Below are positions 1 through 9,959 of a stretch of DNA of 64,000 bases, piece by piece. The notes beneath the pieces are model-generated. The model had not been told where the DNA came from, made no database searches, and saw nothing but the letters and a program-made list of their open reading frames with translations. The position numbers and the translations under genes were made by a program. This stretch comes from Pontibacter diazotrophicus (GTDB taxonomy: Bacteria; Bacteroidota; Bacteroidia; Cytophagales; Hymenobacteraceae), in the NCBI RefSeq assembly GCF_003367245.1, contig NZ_QRGR01000014.1, forward strand, positions 1 to 64,000. The letters are read 5' to 3'. Numbering within the stretch: position 1 is the stretch's first letter; each line of letters starts with the position of its first letter.

Positions 1-110
1 TATTCCCTACCCAGTCTTTTTGTCTAAAGCTTATATACTCATTTCTTATGTTTCAGATAACGTCTACAAAAGGGGAAAAAGAGTAGCTAAGTCACTGAGA
101 ACAAACATAG

Positions 111-722
111 GATGTTAAGTACGGCGTCAACACCAAGGGTAATACGGACTAGGTGATTCATACCGGTGCGACCACCAAAACCAAAGCCGGGGTGCTGCTG
201 CTGGAGGTGAAGCGGCCAACAAACAAAGCCGACATGCCCTCGCCGGAAAACCTGAACGCAAAGGCAGTGCATGAACTGCTGCTGTATTATATGCGGGAGC
301 GGGTGCAGGATAAAACTCACGACCTGCGCCACCTCATCGTCACCAGCGTGCACGAGTGGTTTGTGTTCGATGCCCTGGAGTTTAACCGGCTGTTTTACCG
401 CAACACACAGCTCAAAAAGGCATTTACCGATTGGCAGGAGGGGCGCAAAGTCAGCACCAGCACCGACTTCTTTTATAAAGAAATAGCTGCGCCCTTTATC
501 GCGCAGCTGCCGGAGCAAATTACGTTTACGCATTTTAATTTGAAGGACTATAAAGATGCATTGTACAGCGATAGATTGGAAAGTATAGCTGTGCTTGAGG
601 AACTGTATATATTACTGTCGCCAGGATACCTGCTCAAGGAATTTCTTTCTGACGAATGTCAGGGTGAAATGAGTAGTCCTGTTTGCTATGCCAATAGTAG
701 AGGATTACGTGAAGGATTTTAA
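111..722 (+). pseudogene. Decayed N-terminal part of a type IIG restriction-modification enzyme
   Basis: The frame encodes the N-terminal nuclease region of an Eco57I-like type IIG enzyme, a single polypeptide that normally carries endonuclease, methyltransferase and specificity parts in 1000 or more residues. Visible are VNTKGNTD, then an in-frame TAG at 150-152, then VIHTG and LLLEVKRP. The D and the ExK form a PD-(D/E)xK nuclease core. LIVTSVHEWFVFD and STDFFYKEIA follow, both typical of this family. Another in-frame stop (TAG at 108-110) lies upstream. The similarity ends near LLSPGYLLKE, and the reading frame stops at TAA 720-722. No methyltransferase motif (NPPY) is present, so the middle of the gene is gone. 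The next ORF, in the same frame, carries the C-terminus. A GTG at 153 could start a 189-residue product, but function is very unlikely. Confidence 0.75.
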
Positions 723-908
723 ATGAGGAAGCTTTGTGATGAAGTTCATGTATCAGAATTGCAGAACATGAATGATTATTTAACAACCGAAATTGACCTG
801 CAGGTGTACCGCCTCTACAACCTCACCTACGAGGAAGTGCTGCTCGTAGAGCCGGAATTTGCCTTGCCAAAGGAGGCGTATGAGACGCACTTATCTTTAC
901 AAGAATAA
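723..908 (+). pseudogene. C-terminal remnant of the same type IIG restriction-modification gene
   Basis: This 61-codon frame directly follows the TAA at 720-722 and is in the same phase as the upstream remnant. It contains EIDLQVYRLYNLTYEEVLLVE, which matches the C-terminal helix of Eco57I/type IIG enzymes (pattern IDxxVYxLYxLTxEE). The arrangement of nuclease N-terminus, about 40 unrelated residues and C-terminus suggests one large in-frame internal deletion followed by point decay. It is unlikely to be translated as a functional protein. Confidence 0.7.
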
Positions 909-944
909 AACCCATGTTGCAATTTTTACCTTAGCTGGAATGAA

Positions 945-981
945 CCCACCCCTAACCCCTCCTCGGAGGGGCAGGGGTGGG
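945..981. repeat. C/G-rich imperfect hairpin (REP-like)
   Basis: A C-rich left arm (945-962) pairs with a G-rich right arm (965-981): nine pairs, a small AA/G interruption, then seven pairs closing on a very short loop. It lies between the restriction remnant and the lipoprotein gene. A partly similar C/G-rich fragment is at about 11246-11266. It could be an intergenic repetitive element or act as a terminator. It has no U-tract. Confidence 0.5.
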
Positions 982-1049
982 TATGCAGCGATAGCCAAAC
1001 AGTGACACATCCTACCTTAATAAATAAATTAAAATCAACCCTCTATTTC

Positions 1050-1868
1050 ATGCAATCAAAACTACTTTACCTGCTGGCCGTGCTGTTCCTTTTTTCCGGC
1101 TGTTCAGAATCCATAGAAGAAGATCCGGCACCCGAAAAAACCTATTACCTGCAGCGGAAATTATCTGAGATTTCATTCCTGAATACGGGTGGTGGGATGA
1201 TTATTGACCTGACCTATAGCTACAACGAACTGGACCAGCTCACACGGATTAGTGGCGTATTATTAAGAGACACAGTTGAGCAGGCTGTTAATACGGTGCT
1301 TGATTATGACGGAAAGGGCAGGGTGAATTATGTTCAGAATAACCGAGGCACTACCTGGACTAACACTTACAACGATAAGAACCAGCTAATAAAACTGGTC
1401 AGAGCTTATAAAGATTCTGAGCCTGGTTCTCAGCTGCTTATATATAATGAGGACAACCAACTAGTGGAGGTGAAAACTTACAGGCAACAGAATGGCGCAG
1501 AAGTATACTCCGCTTCCAGGCATTATACTTATATGGATGGTAATCAAATAAGCATCAAGACTATTTTAGCCTCAGGAGAAGAAAGCAGATCGCATACTAT
1601 TGCCACCGATGATAAGAAAAGACCGCTGCCTGTACTGCCCATACAAATTGCCGCTGATTTTTCTTATGCAGAGGTATTTGGCGAAGGAATTTTTACAAGA
1701 AACAATGTTGTAAGCAGTGCTATAAGAGATGCTGCGGGTAATAGAATTACTGGTGGCGACTACGACGCCCATTATACTTACAACGAAGCAGGCTACCCCC
1801 TTACATGTGTGAAGCTGTTTGATCACGGTTCTATGGAGAAAATAACCTACGTGTATACCAGTAAGTAA
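1050..1868 (+). CDS. YD-repeat-like lipoprotein of unknown function
   Basis: The product is a predicted lipoprotein. From the ATG at 1050 it begins MQSKLLYLLAVLFLFSGC, a short signal peptide ending in a lipobox, and acidic residues follow the cysteine (SESIEEDPAPE). An upstream in-frame start at 1002 would add 16 residues before the signal and is less likely. The mature part (about 250 residues) has short tyrosine- and glycine-rich beta segments such as YSYNELDQLTRI, LDYDGKGRVNYV, NTYNDKNQLIKL and HYTYMDGNQ. These resemble YD/RHS-type repeats found in many Bacteroidota lipoproteins. It ends EKITYVYTSK. A decayed copy of this end lies 1080 bp downstream. The function is unknown and a surface-exposed location is inferred. 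Confidence 0.75.
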   Translation: MQSKLLYLLAVLFLFSGCSESIEEDPAPEKTYYLQRKLSEISFLNTGGGMIIDLTYSYNELDQLTRISGVLLRDTVEQAVNTVLDYDGKGRVNYVQNNRGTTWTNTYNDKNQLIKLVRAYKDSEPGSQLLIYNEDNQLVEVKTYRQQNGAEVYSASRHYTYMDGNQISIKTILASGEESRSHTIATDDKKRPLPVLPIQIAADFSYAEVFGEGIFTRNNVVSSAIRDAAGNRITGGDYDAHYTYNEAGYPLTCVKLFDHGSMEKITYVYTSK

Positions 1869-1912
1869 ATTGCTTTTATATTAGGAGCACATTTTATCTT
1901 CCCATTTCCACA

Positions 1913-2143
1913 GCCGACGAAGAAATGAAGGCAAAGATACGGGAACTGGTAGAGCAGGCGCTAGCCGCTAAACAAGCCGATGCCGCTGCGGATGCGTCGG
2001 CGTTGGAGGCGGAGATAGACCTGCTGGTGTACCGCCTCTACCACCTCACTAACATTGAAGCGCTGCTCGTAAATTAGGGCTTTGCCATGCCGAAGGAAGC
2101 GTAGGAGGCGGGTGCTGTGGTAGAGGAGCAGCTGAAGTTCTGA
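1913..2143 (+). pseudogene. Second decayed C-terminus of a type IIG restriction-modification gene
   Basis: Reading from 1913 (first ATG 1925) gives ADEEMKAKIRELVEQAL, an alanine-rich helix, then EIDLLVYRLYHLT, the same conserved C-terminal motif as at 723-908. The frame is broken by TAG at 2075-2077 and again by a TAG near 2102, then reads on to a TGA at 2141. GFAMPKEA after the first stop matches EFALPKEAYE in the first remnant, so the two are related copies. No N-terminal or methyltransferase part is present. Confidence 0.7.
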
Positions 2144-2309
2144 TGATTAAGTTGTTTGATAACTGGTAATTAAGTTAAATGCAGGCTGCTGATGTACTTT
2201 AGGCAGCAGCGTTTGCCAGAGGGGCAGCAATACGGTTTTATAAAAGGTTTATTTCCAGTCATTTAATTAATGCATACGTATATATAAAGGTATATTTTTT
2301 CCTATTATC

Positions 2310-2657
2310 ATGAAAAACAAGATACTTTTATTATCGTTTGTAGTCGCTCTGTTTGCAGTAGTTGCCATGCCAGCTGTTGCACAAAGCTCCGAAGTAAAGC
2401 AGGAACGGCAGTCAGCCAGAGCTGATGAAAAGCGCCTGAATGATGCCGTGGATTTAAGAGTGGATACCAAAGCCGATTCGAAGGCCGCCAAAGCAAGTTT
2501 AAGAGAAGCGAAGCGCGTAGAGAAAGACGCTAGAAACGCCCGAAGAGAAGCCAAGAAAGCTGCCAGAATGGAAGCCAAAACGCAGAAAAGCCGCATCGAC
2601 GCTGACAACCAAGCCCGAAAAGCAGCCAGGGCCACCGAAAAGTCAAACAACAACTAA
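2310..2657 (+). CDS. Small secreted, highly charged helical protein
   Basis: The product has 115 residues. Residues 1-25 are a clear signal peptide (MKNKILLLSFVVALFAVVAMPAVAQ) with a signal peptidase I site. The rest is almost entirely Lys, Arg, Glu, Asp and Ala, in a pattern that predicts one long helix or coiled coil (repeated KAAKASLREAKRVEKD-like heptads). It is probably periplasmic. I recognise no family. A strong stem-loop terminator follows at 2710-2751, so the gene is probably monocistronic. Confidence 0.7.
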   Translation: MKNKILLLSFVVALFAVVAMPAVAQSSEVKQERQSARADEKRLNDAVDLRVDTKADSKAAKASLREAKRVEKDARNARREAKKAARMEAKTQKSRIDADNQARKAARATEKSNNN

Positions 2658-2709
2658 GCCTCTGCCTGTTGGCGCTTGCCAAGGTCAGGCAGCTGGTGCA
2701 ACACAATTA

Positions 2710-2751
2710 AAAAGAGCTCTCCCGGACGTATGTTTCCGGGAGAGCTCTTTT
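2710..2751 (+). terminator. Rho-independent terminator after the charged secreted protein
   Basis: A perfect 17-bp stem (2710-2726 with 2735-2751) closes an 8-nt loop. The outer arms are A-rich on the left and T-rich on the right, so it could work in both directions. Confidence 0.85.
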
Positions 2752-2885
2752 AATTCCAGTGCGCACTAGCCAAACAGATTGCCTTCTACTTAAACAGAGC
2801 ATCAGAGGTACAGCGGCTAGTTAGTTACACAAAAACGCCGCTGTACCGGTAGGCCAGGTGCCAGGGAGTAACATTGATGGTAAAA

Positions 2886-2948
2886 GGTGTGACGCTAATT
2901 AACCATAGTTTTAAAGAGAAAATAGTCTAAGTCTATACCAGCAAGTAA
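2886..2948 (+). pseudogene. Decayed tail of a paralogue of the YD-like lipoprotein
   Basis: In frame, this stretch reads GVTLINHSFKEKIV, a stop, then VYTSK and the terminal TAA. The lipoprotein ending at 1868 reads VKLFDHGSMEKITYVYTSK with its TAA at the equivalent place. DNA similarity is clear over about 65 bases (1807-1870 against 2887-2950), without gaps and at an offset of exactly 1080. Upstream of 2880 the similarity is lost. The rest of 2752-3124 shows no gene. Confidence 0.65.
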
Positions 2949-3124
2949 ATCCTGTCATTGCTGATGTTTCTTGTTATGACAATTTCCAGCATTATGGCAT
3001 ACACTAAAATGGATAGCACATATAGATAAAATAATCAGTATTTCACCCACATAGTCAGGTATTTACGTCAGTATTTTACGTTATTCGTACTAAGTATATA
3101 TAACATGTCGCACCTTTAAGTACC

Positions 3125-3562
3125 ATGGTTATGCTGCTAAATTCGTTAGAGTTTTTGATCGCTGTGGATAAAGAATACCTGACAATACGCTACCATCGGG
3201 AGGAAAAATTGATCTGGAACCAGTGGCGAGGTGCTATACCCAGTCCGCAACTGCGGGAGGCAATGATTTCGGCTTGTCATTTTATTCTGGTAAACGACGT
3301 GGAGCTTATTTTGGCAGACTTTACCCGGATGTGTGCTCCCACGGTGGAAGACCAGGTTTGGCTCGGCAAGCACTCCGCTGAACTGTTACAGCACAGCACA
3401 TTGCGGAAGGTGGCTATCCTGACGGCGCAGGACATATTTCAGCAGATGGCCATTGAAAGAATGTATGAAAAAGCATCTGAACGACCGATGCCCTGTGAGT
3501 CCAGGCCTTTTATTTCTAAAGCTGACGCCATGGAGTGGTTGTTGGCAGACGAAAGCTACTGA
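3125..3562 (+). CDS. STAS/SpoIIAA-like small protein
   Basis: The product is a soluble protein of 145 residues from the ATG at 3125. The layout (beta strands YLTIRYH and LIWNQWRG, a helix REAMISACHFI, strand VELILADFT, then WLGKHS and LRKVAILTA) resembles the SpoIIAA-like or STAS-like proteins that are numerous in Hymenobacteraceae. Those have a buried acidic residue after the third strand (here LADF) and a conserved Trp-Gly near the start. The role is unknown; family members are suspected signalling or lipid-binding modules. It stands alone between two intergenic stretches. Confidence 0.6.
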   Translation: MVMLLNSLEFLIAVDKEYLTIRYHREEKLIWNQWRGAIPSPQLREAMISACHFILVNDVELILADFTRMCAPTVEDQVWLGKHSAELLQHSTLRKVAILTAQDIFQQMAIERMYEKASERPMPCESRPFISKADAMEWLLADESY

Positions 3563-3722
3563 AACTGGAATTCAGCTTCTCTTCTGGTAAAGCATGTTGC
3601 GGAGTAGCAGCGACAATGGCATGCAAATAACCAGATCGAAAGCTCCGGAAAAACCCAGAACACAACAGCCTTTCTTTCTTTAGCTCCTTACGGAGGTCAT
3701 TGCCTGTAATATAAAAGATTAG

Positions 3723-4013
3723 TTACGATGCCATTTTGCTGGCACAAGCGCTGGCGTTAATAAAGCTTTTGAGCGTGACATAGTCGTAGGAATTATGCTC
3801 AATGGAGGGAACGCCATAGAAGAAGACACGGAGAGAAGTCATCAGTTCCTGTATCAGGTCTACTTCTTTACTGATTCCAGCGCCTTCCGGTAATATAAGG
3901 ATACCCTCTTCCTGAATATACACAGAGAAGGATCTGATTTTCCCTTTTTCAACCAGTTTTTCGTACTTGTGCAGCGCTGCGTTAATTTTTTCGGTCATGT
4001 AAGTTTGTTGCAT
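3723..4013 (-). CDS. Small protein of unknown function
   Basis: The product has 96 residues from the ATG at 4013; a second ATG (MTEKINAALHKYEKL) at 3998 is an equally good start. It has an N-terminal amphipathic helix, a beta segment SFSVYIQEEGILILPE, and a C-terminal helical region ending ASACASKMAS. There is no signal peptide or membrane segment. I recognise no family. It is convergent with the STAS-like gene, with 160 bp between them. Confidence 0.5.
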   Translation of the reverse strand: MQQTYMTEKINAALHKYEKLVEKGKIRSFSVYIQEEGILILPEGAGISKEVDLIQELMTSLRVFFYGVPSIEHNSYDYVTLKSFINASACASKMAS

Positions 4014-4300
4014 AGGATAGTGGCAAACTTGTTTCTGTCAGTTAAGCTAACGTAAGTTACTGAGTTTAAAATTCAGAAATTTATACTGCTTTTGAGTGCG
4101 TGTGAATACTGAAAATAACTAAGTATAAATACTAAATCGGATGCATGCTGCTGAATCTCAAGAGGGTAGGCGGCTGGCGCAATAACTGCTGGTTAGCTGT
4201 GGGTAGGGCAACAAAACTGCCGGTGTTTTAACGATGCCCCTGCCATCGTCATAGCATTTTATATTAAAACCAGTTGAATCGTACGCATAGCATGCTGCTG

Positions 4301-4428
4301 TTCCGGATGTGTAATCCGGAACTTGTGAAGAAGCGGATTTGTAATCCGCTGGTTTGCCGGTAGCTACAGCCGCTGCATGGCGAATTATAAATTCGCGACC
4401 TCCATACTTTCGGATTATAAATCCGAAA
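4301..4428. repeat. Cluster of four short co-varying hairpins (REP-like)
   Basis: Four palindromes share one design, a 6-8 bp stem around a 5-nt loop: 4301-4321 (loop GTGTA), 4332-4350 (TTGTA), 4380-4396 (TATAA) and 4408-4428 (TATAA). The arms differ between hairpins (GGAT/ATCC, GAAT/ATTC) but stay complementary within each. The cluster lies in the 541-bp gap 4014-4554, which has no other recognisable feature. An open frame across it on the minus strand is a by-product of the repeats. Confidence 0.75.
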
Positions 4429-4554
4429 GAGCGTACCTGATTCGCACAACGTATCGTGCGCAATAATCAGTTGATAAGGGCATTAGTTACGAAAAGAGAA
4501 ACAACAGCCTTTCCGGGCTTCATCCATAATGCAGCCTGAATTTTAAACGTGGCT

Positions 4555-5703
4555 TTAGAGCAGCAAAGTATCAATGCGGTGGGCGTGCACCAGCTGGTCG
4601 TGGGGCGACCAGGCAAAAATAGTGAAGCCACCATCCTGCGATGCCACCAGGGCAAAGGCATCATGCTGGTCGTGCACGAACTGCGCCGCTGACAAATGCC
4701 GGGTGCCGCCGCTTTGCGACGGAGCAACTACGGTAGGGCTGCTGCCAACCACCGGTTCTGTTACCACTACCTTTTCCACAGGGGTGCCTCCCTGCACTCT
4801 GCCAATTTTAGACCCGAAAGCAAGCAGCTCATACTGGTCGCTGATAACGGTTGCGCCGTCTACTGCCGTTACACCTGCAATACCCTCTACCGCTCTGTTT
4901 AGCGCACTCTGCCATTTGCTCCTGCTACGCTCTTTCTCGTTTTGCTGCATCAGGTCAGAGAGCCTGCTGAAGGCAGGTGCCACAGAATACAGGATGGGGT
5001 GTATGATTGACTTTCGCCAGGCCTGTGTGCCAGCCGGAACCACTAAAAGAGTGCCGCCGCGTTTGTGGGCGCGCATCGACACGGCTAACTGTACCAGCAC
5101 ATTCACAGAATCTCCCCAAGGGGAGGGCGAAGAAAAACCCAGCAAGGTAGAGAGGAGGGGCGGGCTGTGCTGCAGAAAAATTGTCTGCTCTTCCAGTACC
5201 TTTACCTGGTCTCCTTTAAGTACCGCAATGTTAGCGAACTTGCCCAGTCCGCCTGTTCTGCGGTATTTAATTACCAGCAGCCCTGGCTCCGAAACGTCCA
5301 GCACCAGGCACAGACTCGGGATTTCGCGGGTAGCGCCCCATACATACAGTTCATCCTCGTACTGCCATACTCCCAGGTGTATGCCGGGCCGCTCCACAGC
5401 CGGTGCAAGTTTTACAAGTACAGAAGGGTTTAAGGGCAGCCGGTGCTCCAGCAGCAGCGGCTGGCCAGCGAGTTCGGGCGGGAGGAAGGCGAGGGAAATT
5501 TTTGGGGAATGGCCTTCTTCGCGCCGCAGACTCGCCCAGAAGGCGGTATCGATAAGTACTTCTATAACCTTGGCATCAGGCTCTGGTGCCATTTCCTCTT
5601 CATTATCCTGACGCGACGCGGCAAGATGACGCACAAAATGGCCTTCTACTGTTTTAGCCACAGCACGGGCCGCTCTATAAGTTGTATGGTGTTTTAAAGG
5701 CAT
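4555..5703 (-). CDS. Diadenylate-cyclase-like (DisA_N/DAC) protein with N-terminal sensor-type region
   Basis: The product has 382 residues and no membrane segment. The C-terminal third resembles the DAC domain that joins two ATP into c-di-AMP. VDGATVISDQYELLAFG (about 281-297) matches the DGA motif region, and GGTRHLSAAQFV (about 332-343) matches the GTRHR motif. Here the second arginine of RHR is a leucine. The N-terminal half, including KRGGTLLVVP (about 214-223), resembles the sensor region called DACNV in some annotated DAC proteins. No c-di-AMP receptor or hydrolase is visible nearby. Its upstream neighbour on the same strand, 40 bp away, is the CheB-CheR kinase, so joint transcription is possible. 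The family call is from motifs only, and activity is uncertain because of the RHL change. Confidence 0.6.
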   Translation of the reverse strand: MPLKHHTTYRAARAVAKTVEGHFVRHLAASRQDNEEEMAPEPDAKVIEVLIDTAFWASLRREEGHSPKISLAFLPPELAGQPLLLEHRLPLNPSVLVKLAPAVERPGIHLGVWQYEDELYVWGATREIPSLCLVLDVSEPGLLVIKYRRTGGLGKFANIAVLKGDQVKVLEEQTIFLQHSPPLLSTLLGFSSPSPWGDSVNVLVQLAVSMRAHKRGGTLLVVPAGTQAWRKSIIHPILYSVAPAFSRLSDLMQQNEKERSRSKWQSALNRAVEGIAGVTAVDGATVISDQYELLAFGSKIGRVQGGTPVEKVVVTEPVVGSSPTVVAPSQSGGTRHLSAAQFVHDQHDAFALVASQDGGFTIFAWSPHDQLVHAHRIDTLLL

Positions 5704-5743
5704 AGTGTTGCCGGTGTTGTAATACAGTGAATGCCTGGAGCTT

Positions 5744-8700
5744 TTATATGGTACACGTTATTTCGAACACAGTCCCTTTCCCTTTTTCACCTTGTACTTC
5801 CATTTTCCCCTGCAGGAGCTCTACCCGGTTTTGAATGCTGCTTAATCCGATTCCTTTTAGTTTGTTAAAGTCTTCCTTATCAATGCCAATACCATTGTCC
5901 TCTATGCGCATGTAAATGGTTTTATCATCACATGTAAGGAAAATCCTGGCTTCGGTTGCCTGTGCATGTTTAATTAAATTATTCAGCAGCTCCTGTATTA
6001 TCCGGTACAGAGACAGTTCCACTGTATAGTCAAGCCGGTTTTTAAAACCGTTTACCTCCAGGCTGATTTTGAGACCAGAATTGCTGATGCGCGAAATAAT
6101 TTCTTCTACGGCAGTTTTCAGACCAAAGGTTTTCAGAACAGATGGTGTCAGTTCGGAAGATATATCGCGCGTAATCGTTACACTCTCTGAGAGCAGCTTA
6201 TCAATTGTTTCAATTGTTTTCTCCTGCTTCGTGTTCTCCGCTTCCAGGTTACTGAGGTTAAGCTTGGTTGCGTATAAAATCTGGCCGAGCCCATTGTGCA
6301 AGGCCTCCGAAATACGGCTCCGCTCTGCCTCCTGCGTTTGCAGAATAGCGCTCAGAACCTCACGCTGCTGCAAGAGCCGAAGCTGTATTTTAGCTTCTTC
6401 GGCATCTTTCTGCTCCTGTATGTCGGTGGCGGTGCCAATCCACATGGTTATTGCGCCAGTCTCATTCCGAATGGGAACATCTTGAATCAGGTGCCAGCGG
6501 TACTGGTTTAAAGTTTTATTTAAAACACGGGCTTCGGCAGTGAATATTTCCCCGGATCTCAGCGAAGACATGAAATTAGGAATGAATTCTTCCCTGTCAT
6601 CGGGATGAATAGCCTTTTTCCAGCCCCACTTAACTGATTCTTCCTCCGTTAATCCGGTATAGTCATACCATAACTGATTGAAAGAAGTGTTTTCTCCATT
6701 TGGCAAATTCGTCCAGGTGATATGCGGCACGGCCTCCAGCAGGGTGCGGAAGCGCTCTGCACTGGCAATGTTCTCTGCCTGCTCTTTTTGAAGGGCCTGT
6801 TCGTATAGTTTACGCTCGGTTATATCGTGCATGGTCAGCACCAGGCCATCATCAAAGTTTACAGCCACAATGTGCAGCCAGAGCGGCTTCTTATTGTATA
6901 CCTGCGGCAGCTCCACATCCAGTTGCTCGCCTGTATTCACCACGTGCGCCAACCGGTCGAACATATCCTGCTCCAGTAGTTGCGGATACTCTTTCCAGAG
7001 CCTTTTACCCACCAGTTTGCCTGCAGGGCGGCCAAATAATTCCTGTGCTTTGTGGTTTATAAGCATCAGGTTGAAATCAACAATGGTATGCATCTGGTTC
7101 CGGACAGCCTTGAGTGCCAGAATGGCGTTCGGGGAGCTATCCAGAATTCCGGAGTGCAGCAGGTGCAGGCTTTTCAGTTCATTTATTTTGATAAAGATGA
7201 TAATGGCACCGTCTATTTTCCGATCCTGCGTAATATATGGCAGGATGCGCATCTGGTACCACATGCCGTTTTTATCCTGTACCTCTTTTTCAATAACGTT
7301 ATTGCTGGCGATTACATCCCGCACGTCTTCTATTAGTTTATCATAATGCAGGTTATTGGATATCTGGTATATGGAGCGGCCAATGTCGCTGTCTATTAGG
7401 TTTATAAGTTTAGTTGCGGCAGGCGTAAACTTCCGGATAACCAGGGTGCGGTCCACGAATATCTGCCCGATATCAGTGCTTCGGAAATAATTGTTCAGGT
7501 CATCGTCGAGCTCCACCAGCGCCTTTATCTTGTACTGATGCTCTGTGTTGATGGTATGCAGCTCTTCGTTCAGCGACTGCAGTTCCTCGTTGGTGCTTTG
7601 CAGCTCTTCATTTGAAGATAGTAATTCCTCGTTGGTGCTTTGCAGTTCTTCGTTCGCCGTTTCGAGTTCCTCTACTACGGCCTGCAGATCATCCTTTGTA
7701 TATTGCAGTTCAAGTTCAAGCTCCTGCACCCGGCTGTCGTCCTGGTTGTTATAAAAGGTTACAACCTCGTTTGTAGCGAGCGGTATGCGTGCCTGTTCTT
7801 CTGAAAACAACACCAGGATAAATTTCTGAGCCAGGTTCCTGTCTGCCAGGTAAGGCTTCACCACCACATTGATGTAGCGCAGGCTTTTGCCATCACGCAC
7901 CTGAATGTTGTGGGACGACAGCTTTTCCTTTTCGAGTATGGCTCTGCGCAGCATGGTTCCCAGGCTCACAGACAGGTCCTGCGGAACCAACTTGAGTAGG
8001 TTAAAAGTGAAATTCTGTTCCGGAAGGTCCAGATAGTTTTTAAACTTCCCCGCCCCGTGCAGCACATCATAGTTTTCATCGACATAAACAGCGGCATACC
8101 CGTACTCTTCCAGAACAGTTTCGTTGAGTAACTCGCTGAAGTTATGATGCAACAGTTGCTTGGCTGAAAGATCGCGTGTAAAGCTGGGTATAGGGGATAT
8201 ATTGGGGCGCCTACTCATGCCAGTGCCCGAAAACGTCTCAATCATGCCCAGTGAACGGGCAGGCTCTGTGTTGCGGAAAATTTTCCACTTCTTATTTATC
8301 TCCTCAAAGCTTTTCTGGTCGCCGATGCTTTCGCTGGAGCCAAGGAAAAGGTAACCGCCTACCTGTAAAGCATAATGGAATTTGTCGATTACCTTTTTCT
8401 GCAGCATGGGGTTGAGGTAAATGAGCATGTTACGGCAGCTCACCAGATCGATCCTGCTGAAGGGCGGGTCGTTGACAACATTGTGGGGGGCAAAAATAAC
8501 CATGCGGCGCACGCGCTGGCACACGCGGTACTTGCCTTCTTCACTCAGGAAATATTCGTGCAGGCGTTCCGGAGAAACCGTTGTGAGGCTACTTTCCGGA
8601 TACAAACCCTTACCGGCAAAATCAAGGGCATCGCGGTCTATGTCAGAGGCGAATATCTTCACCTCCAGTTCCTTCTTCACTTTATCCATATACTCCCTTA

Positions 8701-9721
8701 CCAGGATGGCGATGGAGTAAGGCTCTTCGCCGGAGGAACAGCCTGCCACCCAAATGCGCAGTTGGTCATTCTCCTTTTTGCTGTCTACCAGAGCCGGGAT
8801 AACTTTATCTGCTAACACCTGGTAAGCCTCCTCATCGCGGAAAAACTTAGTAACGCCAATCAGGAATTCTTTGCTCAGCGTAACTACTTCTTCAGCGTTT
8901 ACATCCATGTAATCGAAGTAATCTGACAGGTTAGTGAAGTTCAGGGCAGCCATGCGGCGGCTGATGCGCCGGATAATGGTAGGCCGTTTATAGTTGCTGA
9001 AATCAATGCCTGTCCGCTCATGCACCATGTCCAGAATCTGGAAGAAAGAACCTTCTGTTTCGCTGTTAACAAGTTCTGTCAGGTCGTTGGAGATAGGAGT
9101 GACCTTTACATAATTGAAAATCTCGCTGGGCATTAATTCCGGCGCCAGAATATAGTCTGTGTAGCCGGTGTTAATGGCATTGCGGGGCATGCTATCAAAC
9201 CGGGCGGTAACCGGGTCCTGCACAATAACCATTCCGCCTGCTTTTTTTATGGCCACCACGCCCTCAGAGCCATCCATGCCGGTGCCGGACAAGATGATGC
9301 CAATGGAACGGTGCTTTTTATCTGCTGCCAGGGAGGTAAAAAAAGTATCCACGGTTCTGGCACGGCCGGCACTGCTCTTATCCAGCAATTGCAGTAAGTT
9401 GTTCTGGATGGTGAGTTCTTTGTTGTTTGGTATAACGTATACCTTGTTTGTCTGCACAGGCATGTTGTGCTGTGCCTCTTTTACCTCCAGAACGGAGTAC
9501 TGGGAAACCAACTGTGTTAAAAAGCTGCGGTGCTCCGTAGCAAGATGCTGCACAATAACGTAGGCCACACTATCCTGGGGCACACTGCTGAACAAAGCTT
9601 CCAGTGCCTGCAGGCCACCGGCAGACGCGCCTATCCCTATCACGTAAATTTCCTGCTCTGCCTTTTCCCGTGCTTTGCTGTCTGCTTGATGCCCTTCGAT
9701 TTGTTTAGTTGATTCTGCCAT
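5744..9721 (-). CDS. CheB-CheR-PAS-histidine kinase fusion
   Basis: The product has 1325 residues. It begins with a CheB methylesterase-like domain (about 24-210: GASAGG Ser33, VQH His59, GTGMDG Asp150). A CheR methyltransferase domain follows (about 225-490), with RRISRRMA and the SAM-binding [13 protein letters not shown]. Next is a coiled coil of ELxSTNEEL repeats (about 655-725), then three or more PAS domains (one near [11 protein letters not shown]), and a HisKA_3-like dimerisation segment with ALHNGLGQ. It ends in a HATPase domain with [19 protein letters not shown] and GIGLSSI. It has no transmembrane segment, so it is a cytosolic sensor kinase. No receiver domain is seen. It is divergent from a free-standing cheB-like gene with 238 bp between them. 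Without chemoreceptor genes in view it probably signals in stress or development rather than chemotaxis. Confidence 0.9.
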   Translation of the reverse strand: MAESTKQIEGHQADSKAREKAEQEIYVIGIGASAGGLQALEALFSSVPQDSVAYVIVQHLATEHRSFLTQLVSQYSVLEVKEAQHNMPVQTNKVYVIPNNKELTIQNNLLQLLDKSSAGRARTVDTFFTSLAADKKHRSIGIILSGTGMDGSEGVVAIKKAGGMVIVQDPVTARFDSMPRNAINTGYTDYILAPELMPSEIFNYVKVTPISNDLTELVNSETEGSFFQILDMVHERTGIDFSNYKRPTIIRRISRRMAALNFTNLSDYFDYMDVNAEEVVTLSKEFLIGVTKFFRDEEAYQVLADKVIPALVDSKKENDQLRIWVAGCSSGEEPYSIAILVREYMDKVKKELEVKIFASDIDRDALDFAGKGLYPESSLTTVSPERLHEYFLSEEGKYRVCQRVRRMVIFAPHNVVNDPPFSRIDLVSCRNMLIYLNPMLQKKVIDKFHYALQVGGYLFLGSSESIGDQKSFEEINKKWKIFRNTEPARSLGMIETFSGTGMSRRPNISPIPSFTRDLSAKQLLHHNFSELLNETVLEEYGYAAVYVDENYDVLHGAGKFKNYLDLPEQNFTFNLLKLVPQDLSVSLGTMLRRAILEKEKLSSHNIQVRDGKSLRYINVVVKPYLADRNLAQKFILVLFSEEQARIPLATNEVVTFYNNQDDSRVQELELELQYTKDDLQAVVEELETANEELQSTNEELLSSNEELQSTNEELQSLNEELHTINTEHQYKIKALVELDDDLNNYFRSTDIGQIFVDRTLVIRKFTPAATKLINLIDSDIGRSIYQISNNLHYDKLIEDVRDVIASNNVIEKEVQDKNGMWYQMRILPYITQDRKIDGAIIIFIKINELKSLHLLHSGILDSSPNAILALKAVRNQMHTIVDFNLMLINHKAQELFGRPAGKLVGKRLWKEYPQLLEQDMFDRLAHVVNTGEQLDVELPQVYNKKPLWLHIVAVNFDDGLVLTMHDITERKLYEQALQKEQAENIASAERFRTLLEAVPHITWTNLPNGENTSFNQLWYDYTGLTEEESVKWGWKKAIHPDDREEFIPNFMSSLRSGEIFTAEARVLNKTLNQYRWHLIQDVPIRNETGAITMWIGTATDIQEQKDAEEAKIQLRLLQQREVLSAILQTQEAERSRISEALHNGLGQILYATKLNLSNLEAENTKQEKTIETIDKLLSESVTITRDISSELTPSVLKTFGLKTAVEEIISRISNSGLKISLEVNGFKNRLDYTVELSLYRIIQELLNNLIKHAQATEARIFLTCDDKTIYMRIEDNGIGIDKEDFNKLKGIGLSSIQNRVELLQGKMEVQGEKGKGTVFEITCTI

Positions 9722-9959
9722 GCACTGTTCGTTTACGAAGAAAATTTAGATCTTCTTCAATTTGGGCAATTTACCTAATTATAATCTAACAAACATGTTT
9801 TGGAGGAGGGGCGAAAGAATTAATGAAGGCAGGTGCAGATAGCAGCCGGGGGCGGGATAACAGGTAGAATAGTTTAACACTTCATGCGATGCACCGTAAA
9901 CAAAGGTTCTTGCTGGAGGGGCTATACTAGTCTACTGAGCAGGAGGCAAATTATTAAGT

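Noticed and set aside
4158..4463. 101-codon minus-strand frame across the hairpin cluster
   Set aside because: It is open only because the palindromic repeats lack stops. No start context or family match.
4574..5611. 345-codon plus-strand frame opposite the DAC-like gene
   Set aside because: Low-complexity Ser/Thr/Cys-rich translation inside a gene with recognisable motifs on the other strand.
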